A stretch of DNA of 22,728 nt from a virus. Under the pieces are notes generated by a model that had not been told where the DNA came from, made no database searches, and saw nothing but the letters and a program-made list of their open reading frames with translations. The translations under genes were made by a program, and so were the position numbers. Of the stretch, positions 1 to 7,057 are shown in pieces. Location: IMG/VR virus record IMGVR_UViG_3300020439_000089, positions 1 through 22,728 of that record; one strand, written 5' to 3'. Numbering within the stretch: position 1 is the stretch's first letter; each line of letters starts with the position of its first letter.

Positions 1-650
1 TGGTCATATTTGTGTAAGTCTACAATGCTTCCGCTTGCAGTATCTTCAAATAGTTTTGCCATTGCAAATGGTGAGAAGATTCCTAAGTAGGAATTTCCGT
101 CCCATTTTGGTACGTTATCAGTTTTAAGATTTCTGATAATGTCTCTAATGTGTGCAGATGTAATACTTGCTCCTGCACCTGTACTTACAGTTCCATCTTT
201 ATCTAATGTTCCTGCACTTGCTGATGTTGGTGTATAGAATACGTCAGCGTTCTGGAATTCAGTACCAGCAATCTTATCCATAGATTCTGCAACATTCATT
301 GACAATATTTTCTTTAGAGTTTCGTCTACAGAATATTCTGCTAATGTTTGTGCTTTTCTTGTGTAAGATACACCGTTACCATATTCGTTCACTGTCGCTA
401 CTACAAATCCAACACTAGGTTTTTGCATTGGTAAAGACTGTAGTTCAGAAATAGTAGAAGTAGCTTGTGATAATTTTTGATACTTCTCAATCTCTACTTG
501 TGAACCTTTGTTCTTACCATATGATTGAATAGGCTTAGATAGCGTTCTAAATTGCATCATGTTACCAGCTTGAAATCTGATGTCTGAATCAATTTTGATT
601 TTGGCAAGTCTAGCCTCTTCATTTAAGTAGCTTATTGCTCCTTGTGGCAT
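1..650 (-). CDS. Major capsid protein, N4-gp56-like (C-terminus missing)
   Basis: About 216 N-terminal residues are visible; the frame stays open to the left edge, so the gene is partial. The translation begins MPQGAISYLNEEARL and contains AGTEFQNADVFYTPTSA, then HIRDIIRNLKTDNVPKWDG and YLGIFSP. This pattern of a 'VDETLKK' helix, an insertion loop, then an 'R.L...N.P..DG.Y..I.SP' block resembles the N4-gp56 family of HK97-fold capsid proteins. The start is ATG at 650, preceded by AGGAGG that overlaps the stop of the scaffold gene. The position after terminase, portal and scaffold is classical for the capsid gene. Family assignment is from memory of the pattern, not from a search. Confidence 0.85.
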   Translation of the reverse strand, partial: MPQGAISYLNEEARLAKIKIDSDIRFQAGNMMQFRTLSKPIQSYGKNKGSQVEIEKYQKLSQATSTISELQSLPMQKPSVGFVVATVNEYGNGVSYTRKAQTLAEYSVDETLKKILSMNVAESMDKIAGTEFQNADVFYTPTSASAGTLDKDGTVSTGAGASITSAHIRDIIRNLKTDNVPKWDGNSYLGIFSPFAMAKLFEDTASGSIVDLHKYD

Positions 651-662
651 GATTTAGTCCTC

Positions 663-1178
663 CTAATTAATTATTTCTTTTTGCCTTTTGACAGTAGTTT
701 GTTTCTTATATCTATTTTCTAGAAACTTAAAATAAGCATCATCATCACCGTAAGGTGCATCATTAGTTTCAGTTAACAAATTACTATCTTTAACAGTGAC
801 TGGTGTAGTTACATCCATCTCTCCTTTAGGAGATACTTTAGCTGTTTCTGTATCTGCCACTGCTGCTTCTTCTTGTTGTGGTTTTTTCACCGTTTTTGTA
901 AACAAGTCCTGCGCTTTTGCAAACCTTTCTTCTACAGCCATATCGTCTGGTGTAGCTAATAGTAATGCATTAAACACATCTTGCTCCTCGTCTGTTAATC
1001 CTTCTATAGCTTTCTCATGTAGTCGGGATGCTTTGACCATAGTAGATGTAACATTTAATTGTTGTTCTGGAGTTAGTTTATCTACGTCAACTCCTGCTGG
1101 CAACATAGCTGCTGCTGCATCTTTTGTGTTAATTTTAACACGTGTCTCGTTATTGTTGTCTTTGGTTTCTTCTGACAT
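663..1178 (-). CDS. Probable capsid scaffolding protein
   Basis: This is a 171-residue, acidic, Glu/Asp/Thr/Lys-rich protein without cysteine. It has an Ala-rich segment near residues 20-27, a central helical stretch (about 38-95) and a charged C-terminus ending YKKQTTVKRQKEIIN. It sits exactly between portal and major capsid genes, where scaffolding proteins are encoded in many tailed phages. The ATG at 1178 lies inside the end of the portal gene, with AGGAGG provided by portal codons, so the two are translationally coupled. No sequence motif proves the role; assignment rests on position, size and composition. A head decoration protein is the main alternative. Confidence 0.65.
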   Translation of the reverse strand: MSEETKDNNNETRVKINTKDAAAAMLPAGVDVDKLTPEQQLNVTSTMVKASRLHEKAIEGLTDEEQDVFNALLLATPDDMAVEERFAKAQDLFTKTVKKPQQEEAAVADTETAKVSPKGEMDVTTPVTVKDSNLLTETNDAPYGDDDAYFKFLENRYKKQTTVKRQKEIIN

Positions 1179-2916
1179 TTCTCAAGACCTCCTCTAATTG
1201 TTGTTGTGCTTCGTCACCTTGTGGGCTTGCTGGACCCTGACCATTCAGACCACCAGGCATACCTGGCATTGCTGGACCTTGTGGTGGAGTTTCGGGTACT
1301 GTACCCTCAGGTTGATTGACGTTCTCTATCATCTCCATATTTAATAAATCTTCAGGAGCTTCATCAAAACTCTCAAAGATTCTTCTTACAAACTTAGTAG
1401 GGTCTACTGCGTTTGCAACTTTTGGCATGTTGCCTATAACATTAACAATCTGCATAAGTTTGTTAAAGTTACTCATCTTCATTACTTTTCCGGATACTCC
1501 ACGTACTCTTATCCTTGCATCTTTAACAAGTTTCATACGTTCATTAAATGACATACCTAGCAACGTTACAACAGCTTTATCTGTTTCATCTTCTGTAAAT
1601 AACGGTGCATGAAAATCGTCATCCATATACATCAATTCTGTGTGTAGCAATGTTTGTAATGAAGGTTCTATGATACTTCGCTCTATCTCACTGGCAATAT
1701 CAGTAAAGAAACTAGAAGTCTCTTGTGTTTTAGTTGCTACCTCTGATGCTGTAGGTCTACCTTTACTTGTGGGTGCGCCTTGAAAAAACTCGTTTTGAAA
1801 CGACCTATTCTGAATCAAACGGTCTATTGTAAATAATAGGTTTACGGCATTGGGGTTTAACGCATTGTTATATACCTGGTTTATAGTATTTGGAGCAGAG
1901 ACTGGGTACATACGTCCAGGTACTACGCTACCAAATAGATGGGCTTTGCCAGACTCTATGTTTGCAGTTACAACTTCGTATACGCCCAACGTTGAAATTG
2001 TAAATGCGTCTAGCAATAAATTCATACTTTCTACGTATGAACTTAACAGGCTTCTTAACTTTGTAATATAACCTCTACCGTAACGCCCTTGTAGTACTTT
2101 CATTGGAAACCCCACACAATATGGGAATTGTCCATTTGGTAAATTATTTTTACCATAATATACAACATGCTTGTCATTAGCGACTACATAATGTATATGT
2201 TCATCAAGAACTTGTCCACGAGCATCCGATATAAATTTACTATACACATAGTCTAATTTAACATCAGAGACATAATCTACATCCCCCTCTGACTTGTTAA
2301 CTGACTCCTGTAATATAGTTTTTGTTTTGTTCCAATTGTTCACTCTAGCAAGAGCTTGATACTCTGCAACTGAACAACGCTTTGTTTCTATTATATAATT
2401 GTTACCGTCTGGGTCCATCATAACATTAAATGGATTAACGGGTTTTATATTTACTCTACCCACTGTTTCTTTCTGTGCTTCTATCTCTCCGTTAGTTTCA
2501 TTAAATTGTGGATAGGTTTCTTCTGTGTAAGTGTAATTAATTTTTGTAATGTATGGTGCAGTTAGTAATGCCATCTTTAGTGCATCACCAAATACTAACG
2601 GAAATCTATTTTGTATTAGAGATTGCTCTAATAATTTATTTAATCCAGTTTGTATATTTTTATCTGGATGTTCTACAGTAAAGTATTTATTATCTGTAGA
2701 CATAAGTATACGTACAAAATAGTTAGACATTCTAACTACTAAGTTGTCTACTATAGGGTCTTTTATTTTTGTCTGCCAATCTATCTTGTTTTGAAAACTA
2801 TACTCATCCATATAGAAACGCATGTTTTCTTTCCATTCAGCAGATGCCATATCAAACTCACTTTCTGCCGCAGCTTTAATATGTGCATGAAACTTTATTA
2901 TATCTTTTTCGTTCAA
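1150..2916 (-). CDS. Portal protein
   Basis: The 588-residue product has the features of a podovirus-type portal. It has an N-terminal helical region, a central part with the NPFNVMMDPDG turn near residues 160-172, and a long helix after FQGAPTSKGRPTASEVATKTQ that includes SEIERSIIEPSLQTLLHTEL. The tail, after about residue 530, is Pro/Gly/Gln-rich (PETPPQGP, MPGMPGG) and probably disordered. The start is TTG at 2916: it overlaps the terminase TGA stop as TTGA and has GAGAGG eight bases upstream. One copy of the genome's GGGTAC palindrome (1294-1306) is embedded in the disordered tail, where it encodes Gly-Thr-Val-Pro. Confidence 0.9.
   Translation of the reverse strand: MNEKDIIKFHAHIKAAAESEFDMASAEWKENMRFYMDEYSFQNKIDWQTKIKDPIVDNLVVRMSNYFVRILMSTDNKYFTVEHPDKNIQTGLNKLLEQSLIQNRFPLVFGDALKMALLTAPYITKINYTYTEETYPQFNETNGEIEAQKETVGRVNIKPVNPFNVMMDPDGNNYIIETKRCSVAEYQALARVNNWNKTKTILQESVNKSEGDVDYVSDVKLDYVYSKFISDARGQVLDEHIHYVVANDKHVVYYGKNNLPNGQFPYCVGFPMKVLQGRYGRGYITKLRSLLSSYVESMNLLLDAFTISTLGVYEVVTANIESGKAHLFGSVVPGRMYPVSAPNTINQVYNNALNPNAVNLLFTIDRLIQNRSFQNEFFQGAPTSKGRPTASEVATKTQETSSFFTDIASEIERSIIEPSLQTLLHTELMYMDDDFHAPLFTEDETDKAVVTLLGMSFNERMKLVKDARIRVRGVSGKVMKMSNFNKLMQIVNVIGNMPKVANAVDPTKFVRRIFESFDEAPEDLLNMEMIENVNQPEGTVPETPPQGPAMPGMPGGLNGQGPASPQGDEAQQQLEEVLRNVRRNQRQQ
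1294..1306. repeat. GGGTAC palindrome, copy in portal gene
   Basis: The sequence is GGGTACTGTACCC: perfect six-base arms around one base. It lies in the codons for the disordered portal tail and reads Gly-Thr-Val-Pro on the coding strand. Confidence 0.85.
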
Positions 2917-4436
2917 TTCAATAACCTCTCTTTGTTTACCTCAAAATTCATAGCATAATACTTTGGTTCATTAGGGGTAAACGTATCCTCTCCCTGCATT
3001 AGTTTTTTTGATATGTAATATAACCCTAGTTTAAATGCATCACTTACATGTTCAAAATATTTATCTCTTCTAGGCTGACCTGTTTGTTCATCACGGGTAT
3101 AGCTAGACAGTGCTTGTATAAGAGTTGTGCAATGCTTGGAGTCTAATTTAATTTTAGGCGTTCCGGCACTAAACTCTTTTAACTCTTCATTAGCTAACTC
3201 TACACTGGTATCACGTTTAACATACACAACATCTGTTTGTAATCCTTTGCGTTTAAATATCATAGCACTTGTATTAGGCGACACATCATACTTCCTATTT
3301 GCATCATGTGGTAACAAATCCATAGTGCTTTGCACTTCTGGCATTACCTCATTTTGATATGCGTTGACCTCATCTATGAAATCAGTTAGCTGTATATTTT
3401 TACCCATCTTACAATACAGTACATTTTTGTTGCCGTTTTTATCTATCTGAAAAGCAACACACGCTGGTCTAGTAAATCCTAAATCCCAGCCTCTCCATAA
3501 TGTACGTAGTGGGTCGTACTGTTCTATCAAATCATCCTCTACATGCTGCTCACAAAAGTCAGGATAAACAATAGAACCTTGTGGTTGTAATTGAAACTTA
3601 CCACCGTCACTAAATCGCCAATGCATAGCTGACTCAGTAAATCTTTTTTTGTATCTTTCTATCTCTTCTTTTTCTAGAGACAGATTGTCATATACATCTA
3701 TAAAGTGAAACGATGTATTTTCATCTTCCTCGTTTCTACCATATAGGTCTTGTACTATATAATTACTTGTTGCGTCTTCTACAATAAAACTCATAATCAT
3801 CTTGCCAGACTTTCTTAACAGCCTAGCTAATATCTCATCATGCATAGTCTGGGACGGACACTCGTCAAACCAACAGAAGTCAATACCGGAGGCTTGGAGG
3901 TTTTGCGTTTTCATCTCTGCAGATTTGAACTCTAACACGGTACCGTCCCAAAATCTTACAAAGTCAATACATCTATTCTTACCCCAGGCTACTTTACCGC
4001 CACGTTTCTCTATGCTTTCTATTGATGGCAATAACCCAATGTCATTAGGTGTATCTGTAGAGAACAGGTGTACCTGACTAGAGGTACGTTGTATATCAAA
4101 CGATGGGCTAAATGCCCAGATGATTCTATTCCCATACTTAGGTTTAGGTATCTCAAAATTAGGATGCCAACCTATGACGTTAAAAGCTGTAACAGCCGCG
4201 CTGCAATATGACTTACCACTAGAATTGTTACCGTGGACATAAATAGAAAAGTTATTATCGTCCACAATGGGCTTTTGCGCTGGGTACGGATTAAAGAAGA
4301 ATAGGTTTCCATACCAATATTGCAACTCTTGAATAACTTTTTTATCCACATTATCTAATTCCTCTGGTGTCATGTTGTGTATTTTGTGCCACAACGCTAA
4401 CATTTTTGGGTCTTTGTACCACCAGTCTCTTACCAT
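2913..4436 (-). CDS. terL: Terminase large subunit (ATPase/nuclease)
   Basis: This is the packaging motor, about 507 residues. Counting from ATG 4436, an N-terminal ATPase carries the Walker A GNNSSGKS near 69-76 and a Walker B ending WFDE near 189-192. The C-terminal RNase H-like nuclease has candidate acidic residues in GWDLGF (Asp about 318), LLPHDAN (about 378) and VSDAFKLG (about 466). The frame can be extended to a TTG at 4451, but that start has no Shine-Dalgarno, whereas ATG 4436 has GGAG four bases upstream. The TGA stop overlaps the portal start. Three tiny basic genes separate it from the small subunit gene. Confidence 0.93.
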   Translation of the reverse strand: MVRDWWYKDPKMLALWHKIHNMTPEELDNVDKKVIQELQYWYGNLFFFNPYPAQKPIVDDNNFSIYVHGNNSSGKSYCSAAVTAFNVIGWHPNFEIPKPKYGNRIIWAFSPSFDIQRTSSQVHLFSTDTPNDIGLLPSIESIEKRGGKVAWGKNRCIDFVRFWDGTVLEFKSAEMKTQNLQASGIDFCWFDECPSQTMHDEILARLLRKSGKMIMSFIVEDATSNYIVQDLYGRNEEDENTSFHFIDVYDNLSLEKEEIERYKKRFTESAMHWRFSDGGKFQLQPQGSIVYPDFCEQHVEDDLIEQYDPLRTLWRGWDLGFTRPACVAFQIDKNGNKNVLYCKMGKNIQLTDFIDEVNAYQNEVMPEVQSTMDLLPHDANRKYDVSPNTSAMIFKRKGLQTDVVYVKRDTSVELANEELKEFSAGTPKIKLDSKHCTTLIQALSSYTRDEQTGQPRRDKYFEHVSDAFKLGLYYISKKLMQGEDTFTPNEPKYYAMNFEVNKERLLN

Positions 4437-4493
4437 AATACTCCAAAGCAAGGATGTTTGGCTGCAATTCTCATTGCCTGTGCCACATCCCGC

Positions 4494-4640
4494 TTATCTT
4501 TTTTTCTTTTTCATGTTCTTGGCAATAGCTTTAGCTACACCCTTTGGCATCTTAGGGTTCTTTGCCATTAACTTCTTAGCTCCATTTTTCTTTGGAGGTC
4601 TTCCTTTTGTCTTTCCATATGTTCCTTTGCCCATTGGCAT
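4494..4640 (-). CDS. Very basic 48-residue protein
   Basis: This short gene begins MPMGKGTYGKTKGRPPKK and ends KAIAKNMKKKKR. It is almost entirely Lys, Gly, Arg, Pro, Ala and Met, with no acidic residue. AAGGAG eight bases before the ATG makes it a convincing gene despite its size. I recall similar GKGTYG...GRPPKK peptides beside terminase and structural genes of marine phages, but know no function. The composition suggests nucleic-acid binding, perhaps DNA condensation in the head or a packaging accessory; that is inference. It lies in the late operon between the 89-residue basic gene and the large terminase. Confidence 0.75.
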   Translation of the reverse strand: MPMGKGTYGKTKGRPPKKNGAKKLMAKNPKMPKGVAKAIAKNMKKKKR

Positions 4641-4652
4641 AATACTATCTCC

Positions 4653-4922
4653 TTAACAATCCCATGCTCTTAACGCCTTATTGATACGTGAGTTAGGGTC
4701 TCTTGCTGTTTTTGCTGATGTTAGCTTCTTTTTCATACCAGTCATTCTAGCACAAAAAGATTTTCTTCTTGAACTTCCTTTTTTCTTAGTAGGAGCTTTT
4801 AAGTTACCACCAGTTGCGCGGTTATAACTTGCCCTACCCTTAGCATTTAATCCACCTTTAGGATTTTTTCCTGCTTTTCTTTGCCATGCTGGGCTTTTCT
4901 TGCTGGATTTCTTTCGTGGCAT
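4653..4922 (-). CDS. Small basic phage protein with GGLNAKGR / RRKSFCARM motifs
   Basis: The 89-residue product is strongly basic. From the N-terminus it has a Lys/Ser-rich leader, SPAWQRKAGKNPKGGLNAKGR, a NLKAP turn, RRKSFCARMTGMKKK, and RDPNSRINKALRAWDC at the end. This motif series matches a widespread family of small uncharacterised phage proteins (I believe the DUF6321 type; not verified). Two conserved-looking cysteines stand in FCARM and at the C-terminus. AGAGG about eight bases upstream supports ATG 4922. It overlaps the upstream 57-residue gene by 65 bases. The role is unknown; DNA binding or packaging is suggested only by charge and location. Confidence 0.8.
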   Translation of the reverse strand: MPRKKSSKKSPAWQRKAGKNPKGGLNAKGRASYNRATGGNLKAPTKKKGSSRRKSFCARMTGMKKKLTSAKTARDPNSRINKALRAWDC

Positions 4923-5031
4923 GCTTTTCCTCTCTTCTCATCCAGGCAGGTAAGTATCTGCCGTTTGAGTTATTAAAATCCTCTACAATATTCTTACTAT
5001 CTGGTAAAAAGTTACTGGATTTTTTCACCAT
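4858..5031 (-). CDS. Small hypothetical protein, about 57 residues
   Basis: Its start overlaps the small terminase gene by 20 bases and its end overlaps the next basic gene by 65 bases, in another frame. A strong GGGAGGAG stands just upstream of ATG 5031; spacing is short for this ATG but ideal for the following GTG at 5028, so either could start translation. The protein has a mixed first half (SSNFLPDSKNIVEDFNN), then GRYLPAWMRREEK and a Lys/Arg-rich end (MAKKSRKKS). No family is recognised. The long out-of-frame overlap lowers confidence slightly, but the ribosome site is good. Confidence 0.6.
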   Translation of the reverse strand: MVKKSSNFLPDSKNIVEDFNNSNGRYLPAWMRREEKHATKEIQQEKPSMAKKSRKKS

Positions 5032-5497
5032 ACTCCTCCCATGCTTCATCTTGTAGTGTAGTTATAGCATTTTCTATTGCAATCTGTTGTGTTTCTGTAT
5101 TCTGTACAGCTAAGGACGCCCTAAGTTGGTCCTTCAACACAGCTAGTTTTAATTTATAGTAGTTAACTACGTTTCTAGTATCTTCTTTATCTTCACATTC
5201 TTTAATCTTGTTGTCTAAGTCAGCTAATGTTCTCTCATATCTGTCAAAAATTGTACTCTTGAATTGTTTATCACTAAATGATTGTACAGTTTGTTCTACT
5301 TTTTTCATAAATGTAGAATATACAGAGCTATCTTTTACAGATTCTAAGATATTCTTTACTGTCTTATGGTCTATGTTCAATTCTTTGGCTGTAGCACGGT
5401 AAGACCACCCTTTGCTATAGGATAATTCTAGAAACTTCCATATCTTTTTATTGTAATCTTCAGTTTTAGGGAATAATTTACTTAGTGTATTGTTCAT
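5012..5497 (-). CDS. terS: Probable terminase small subunit
   Basis: The 161-residue protein has an N-terminal helix-turn-helix around residues 30-53 (SYRATAKELNIDHKTVKNI). A long, charged, probably coiled-coil segment follows (about 85-140: FDRYERTLADLDNKIKECEDKE onward), then a short acidic tail. This is the usual build of a phage small terminase: DNA recognition followed by oligomerisation. It is the first gene of the late operon and lies just upstream of the large terminase. AGGAGG seven bases before ATG 5497 is excellent, and the candidate late promoter lies about 60-85 bases upstream. A HTH transcription factor is the alternative. Confidence 0.75.
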   Translation of the reverse strand: MNNTLSKLFPKTEDYNKKIWKFLELSYSKGWSYRATAKELNIDHKTVKNILESVKDSSVYSTFMKKVEQTVQSFSDKQFKSTIFDRYERTLADLDNKIKECEDKEDTRNVVNYYKLKLAVLKDQLRASLAVQNTETQQIAIENAITTLQDEAWEEYGEKIQ

Positions 5498-5555
5498 TAA
5501 GTGCCTCCTAATGTACCAAAATTAATATGTTAAATAAAAACCTTTGTTTTATAAG

Positions 5556-5583
5556 GATATACTAAGGAATTACAATAAGTCAA
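5556..5583 (-). promoter_or_regulatory. Candidate late promoter for the terminase operon
   Basis: On the minus strand TTGACT (5583-5578) is followed after 16 bases by TATATC (5561-5556). The start point would be near 5549, giving a leader of about 50 bases to the small terminase. The -35 box and the next five bases (TTGACTTATTG) are identical to those of the early promoter. The -10 is weak, as expected for an activator-dependent promoter. GGGTA half sites begin 12 bases upstream of the -35. Confidence 0.55.
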
Positions 5584-5594
5584 GCATTATTTTT

Positions 5595-5725
5595 GGGTAA
5601 CTAGTGGGGTTTTCCTAAGTACCTGTAATCATTACATATTATAGTTGGGTACATGTACACTAATTTTTGGGTAAAAATGGGTAGAGCAATAAAAACCTGA
5701 TGTATATTTATTATATGTAGGGGTA
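5595..5725 (+). repeat. Phased GGGTA half-site array
   Basis: GGGTA occurs on the plus strand at 5595, 5647, 5669, 5679 and 5721. The intervals are 52, 22, 10 and 42 bases, each within about one base of a whole number of 10.5-base helical turns. The array lies just upstream of the candidate late promoter. It includes the imperfect palindrome GGGTACATGTACAC at 5647-5660. Confidence 0.6.
5647..5660. repeat. GGGTAC palindrome, degenerate intergenic copy
   Basis: GGGTACATGTACAC has one mismatch in the right arm relative to GGGTAC-N2-GTACCC. It stands about 95 bases upstream of the predicted late start point. Confidence 0.6.
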
Positions 5726-5902
5726 TGGGTGGCAGCCTACGGGGGGCAACTAGGCAGCAGAAAAAATTTGACCAAAAAAATAGCAACCAGAATATTATAC
5801 TGATTGGCGGGAACTTCCTAACTTTGTGGATCATAAGTTTTAATCTTAGAAGTTAATCACATAAGAAATATTATTAAAAAACTAAGTACAAAATTTTAAT
5901 TG

Positions 5903-5947
5903 TAGATGTGTGTTGAGAAAATAAAATTAGTAGATGTGTGTTGAGAA
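5903..5947. repeat. 17-base direct repeat pair
   Basis: TAGATGTGTGTTGAGAA occurs identically at 5903-5919 and 5931-5947, separated by 11 bases, with start points 28 bases apart. It lies just past the stop of the minus-strand gene 5984-6679. A shorter related AGATGTGT occurs near 6866 in the other control region. The role is unknown: a protein site pair or a 3' UTR element are both possible. Confidence 0.7.
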
Positions 5948-5983
5948 TGTGGAGTTGGATTTTATTTATTTTTTTTGTTTAAC

Positions 5984-6679
5984 TTATTGAATTATTGAAT
6001 CCGGGAATTCATTTCCGCGGTGGTCAACTATATGCTGAATACTAGCAAATAATTGCCTTAATGTTTTGACTTCATGGTCATTTAAATCATCTTGATTAAT
6101 TCCGTTTTCAATCAATGACTTGAACTCCATGACTTGTTTTTGATAGTCAACTTTCTTAGGTTGTTTAGGTGCAACTGGTTTACTAACCTTGTGACCTAAT
6201 TCATCTCCTAAGGTTCTGGAGCCCGTCATATTTGCGATAGTCTGCGGACTTAATAAAGCTTGTTTAATCCTCTTACGGTCAATATCTTTACCGTCAGCGG
6301 TTAACCACTTTCTAAGCTTGAAACACATATTTAAGAAGTTATAAGATTTAATCTTACTCTTAAAATTAGTATTCCAATTATCTTTAGCATCAGGGTTAAG
6401 CTTATCAACACTACTAGCTGAGAATTTCCAACTAGCTAACATCTGTTTTCTAATTGTTTTATCCTCTATTACTGAGTATTCATCTTCAGCTACTGCTAGA
6501 ATCCTAGCCGTTGCAACTCTATGCTTTAAGGCATCTTCTAAGCATTTATTAGCTGAATTATAATTGTTTATAATCCCACCAATATATTCTTTTTTAGTGA
6601 CACTTAAAACACTAGCTCTACCCTTATGAATTTTTGAATCGTTGGTTTGGGTACTCGTACCCGCTTTTTGTTTAGCCAT
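5984..6679 (-). CDS. Unknown basic protein, candidate regulator, between late and early promoters
   Basis: The 231-residue protein has a polar N-terminus (MAKQKAGTSTQTNDSK), a largely helical, Lys/Arg-rich middle, a segment near residues 140-165 (IDRKRIKQALLSPQTIANM) and a Pro/Lys linker before a C-terminal helical part. I recognise no family. The frame extends to ATG 6718, but ATG 6679 has AAGGAAAAAAG upstream and fits the promoter predicted at 6725-6752, whose start point would fall near 6718. It is isolated between the divergent late and early units, with a GGGTAC palindrome over codons 7-11 and another upstream of its promoter. That is the arrangement of an autoregulated control protein. 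This function is inference. Confidence 0.8.
   Translation of the reverse strand: MAKQKAGTSTQTNDSKIHKGRASVLSVTKKEYIGGIINNYNSANKCLEDALKHRVATARILAVAEDEYSVIEDKTIRKQMLASWKFSASSVDKLNPDAKDNWNTNFKSKIKSYNFLNMCFKLRKWLTADGKDIDRKRIKQALLSPQTIANMTGSRTLGDELGHKVSKPVAPKQPKKVDYQKQVMEFKSLIENGINQDDLNDHEVKTLRQLFASIQHIVDHRGNEFPDSIIQ
6649..6662. repeat. GGGTAC palindrome, inside start of gene 5984-6679
   Basis: GGGTACTCGTACCC has perfect arms around two bases. It covers the codons for Gly-Thr-Ser-Thr near the N-terminus, about 60 bases downstream of the predicted start point, consistent with an autoregulatory site. Confidence 0.85.
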
Positions 6680-6724
6680 ACTTTTTTCCTTACCAACTCC
6701 ACAAAATAAATTAAACATACGACC

Positions 6725-6752
6725 ATAGTATCATATTTATAGAACTAATCAA
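6725..6752 (-). promoter_or_regulatory. Candidate promoter for gene 5984-6679
   Basis: On the minus strand TTGATT (6752-6747) and TACTAT (6730-6725) are separated by 16 bases. The predicted start near 6718 leaves about 40 bases before ATG 6679. The perfect palindrome at 6774-6788 lies about 20 bases upstream of the -35. Confidence 0.45.
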
Positions 6753-6773
6753 TAGATTACAAAAAATAATTTA

Positions 6774-6788
6774 GGGTACACCGTACCC
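6774..6788. repeat. GGGTAC palindrome between divergent promoters
   Basis: GGGTACACCGTACCC has perfect arms around three bases. It lies between the two candidate divergent promoters and outside both predicted transcripts, so here it should act as DNA rather than RNA. Confidence 0.85.
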
Positions 6789-6836
6789 GAAAATAAGTTA
6801 TAAAAAAATAACAATACAAAACAGGGAAAGATTACA

Positions 6837-6852
6837 GGGTACAAAAGGGTAC
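6837..6852 (+). repeat. Paired GGGTAC half sites
   Basis: GGGTAC occurs at 6837-6842 and 6847-6852, ten bases apart on the same strand. They lie 63 and 73 bases from the palindrome at 6774, close to six and seven helical turns, and about 45-60 bases upstream of the early -35. Confidence 0.6.
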
Positions 6853-6895
6853 ATAAAAACAATAGAGATGTGTAAAAAGGATTTGTTTTCAAGTA

Positions 6896-6923
6896 TTGAC
6901 TTATTGAACTAATAGTGTATAAT
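6896..6923 (+). promoter_or_regulatory. Early promoter, sigma70-like
   Basis: TTGACT (6896-6901) and a perfect TATAAT (6918-6923) are separated by 16 bases, with transcription expected from about 6930. It is the best bacterial promoter in the window and reads into the early operon through a leader of about 155 bases. A host RNA polymerase should read it unaided. Confidence 0.75.
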
Positions 6924-7043
6924 AGGATTTATGATTACTAGTATTAACTCATTGTGTGTACAAGCACTTATATATTTATTAACTAGGTGGTTGTCACTAG
7001 TAGTTTATACTTGTATCTGTGTCGTGTCAAGTGCCCGTTTTTT

Positions 7044-7057
7044 GGGTACCTGTACCC
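7044..7057. repeat. GGGTAC palindrome in early leader
   Basis: GGGTACCTGTACCC has perfect arms around two bases. It lies 28 bases before the first early start codon and upstream of its ribosome site. Confidence 0.88.

Larger units (their letters stand above)
5498..5983. other. Intergenic control region upstream of the late operon
   Basis: I support no coding gene in these 486 bases. They hold, right to left, a 17-base direct repeat pair (5903-5947), a G-rich patch with a weak GCCTA/TAGGC inverted repeat near 5735-5755, a series of GGGTA hexamers on one strand (5595-5725) including an imperfect palindrome, and the candidate late promoter (5556-5583). A 77-codon minus-strand open frame (5601-5834) lacks a ribosome site and has unlikely composition, so I treat it as chance. 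Confidence 0.6.

Noticed and set aside
4437-4451. TTG at 4451 as start of the large terminase
   Set aside because: No Shine-Dalgarno precedes it, while ATG 4436 has GGAG just upstream.
5735-5780. G-rich inverted repeat GCCTA/TAGGC as a terminator or tRNA-like element
   Set aside because: The stem is only five pairs, no T-run follows in a useful direction, and no cloverleaf can be built.
5601-5834. 77-codon minus-strand open frame in the late control region
   Set aside because: It has no ribosome site, its composition is rich in Ile, Phe and Pro, and it runs through GGGTA sites and the G-rich patch; it is best read as chance.
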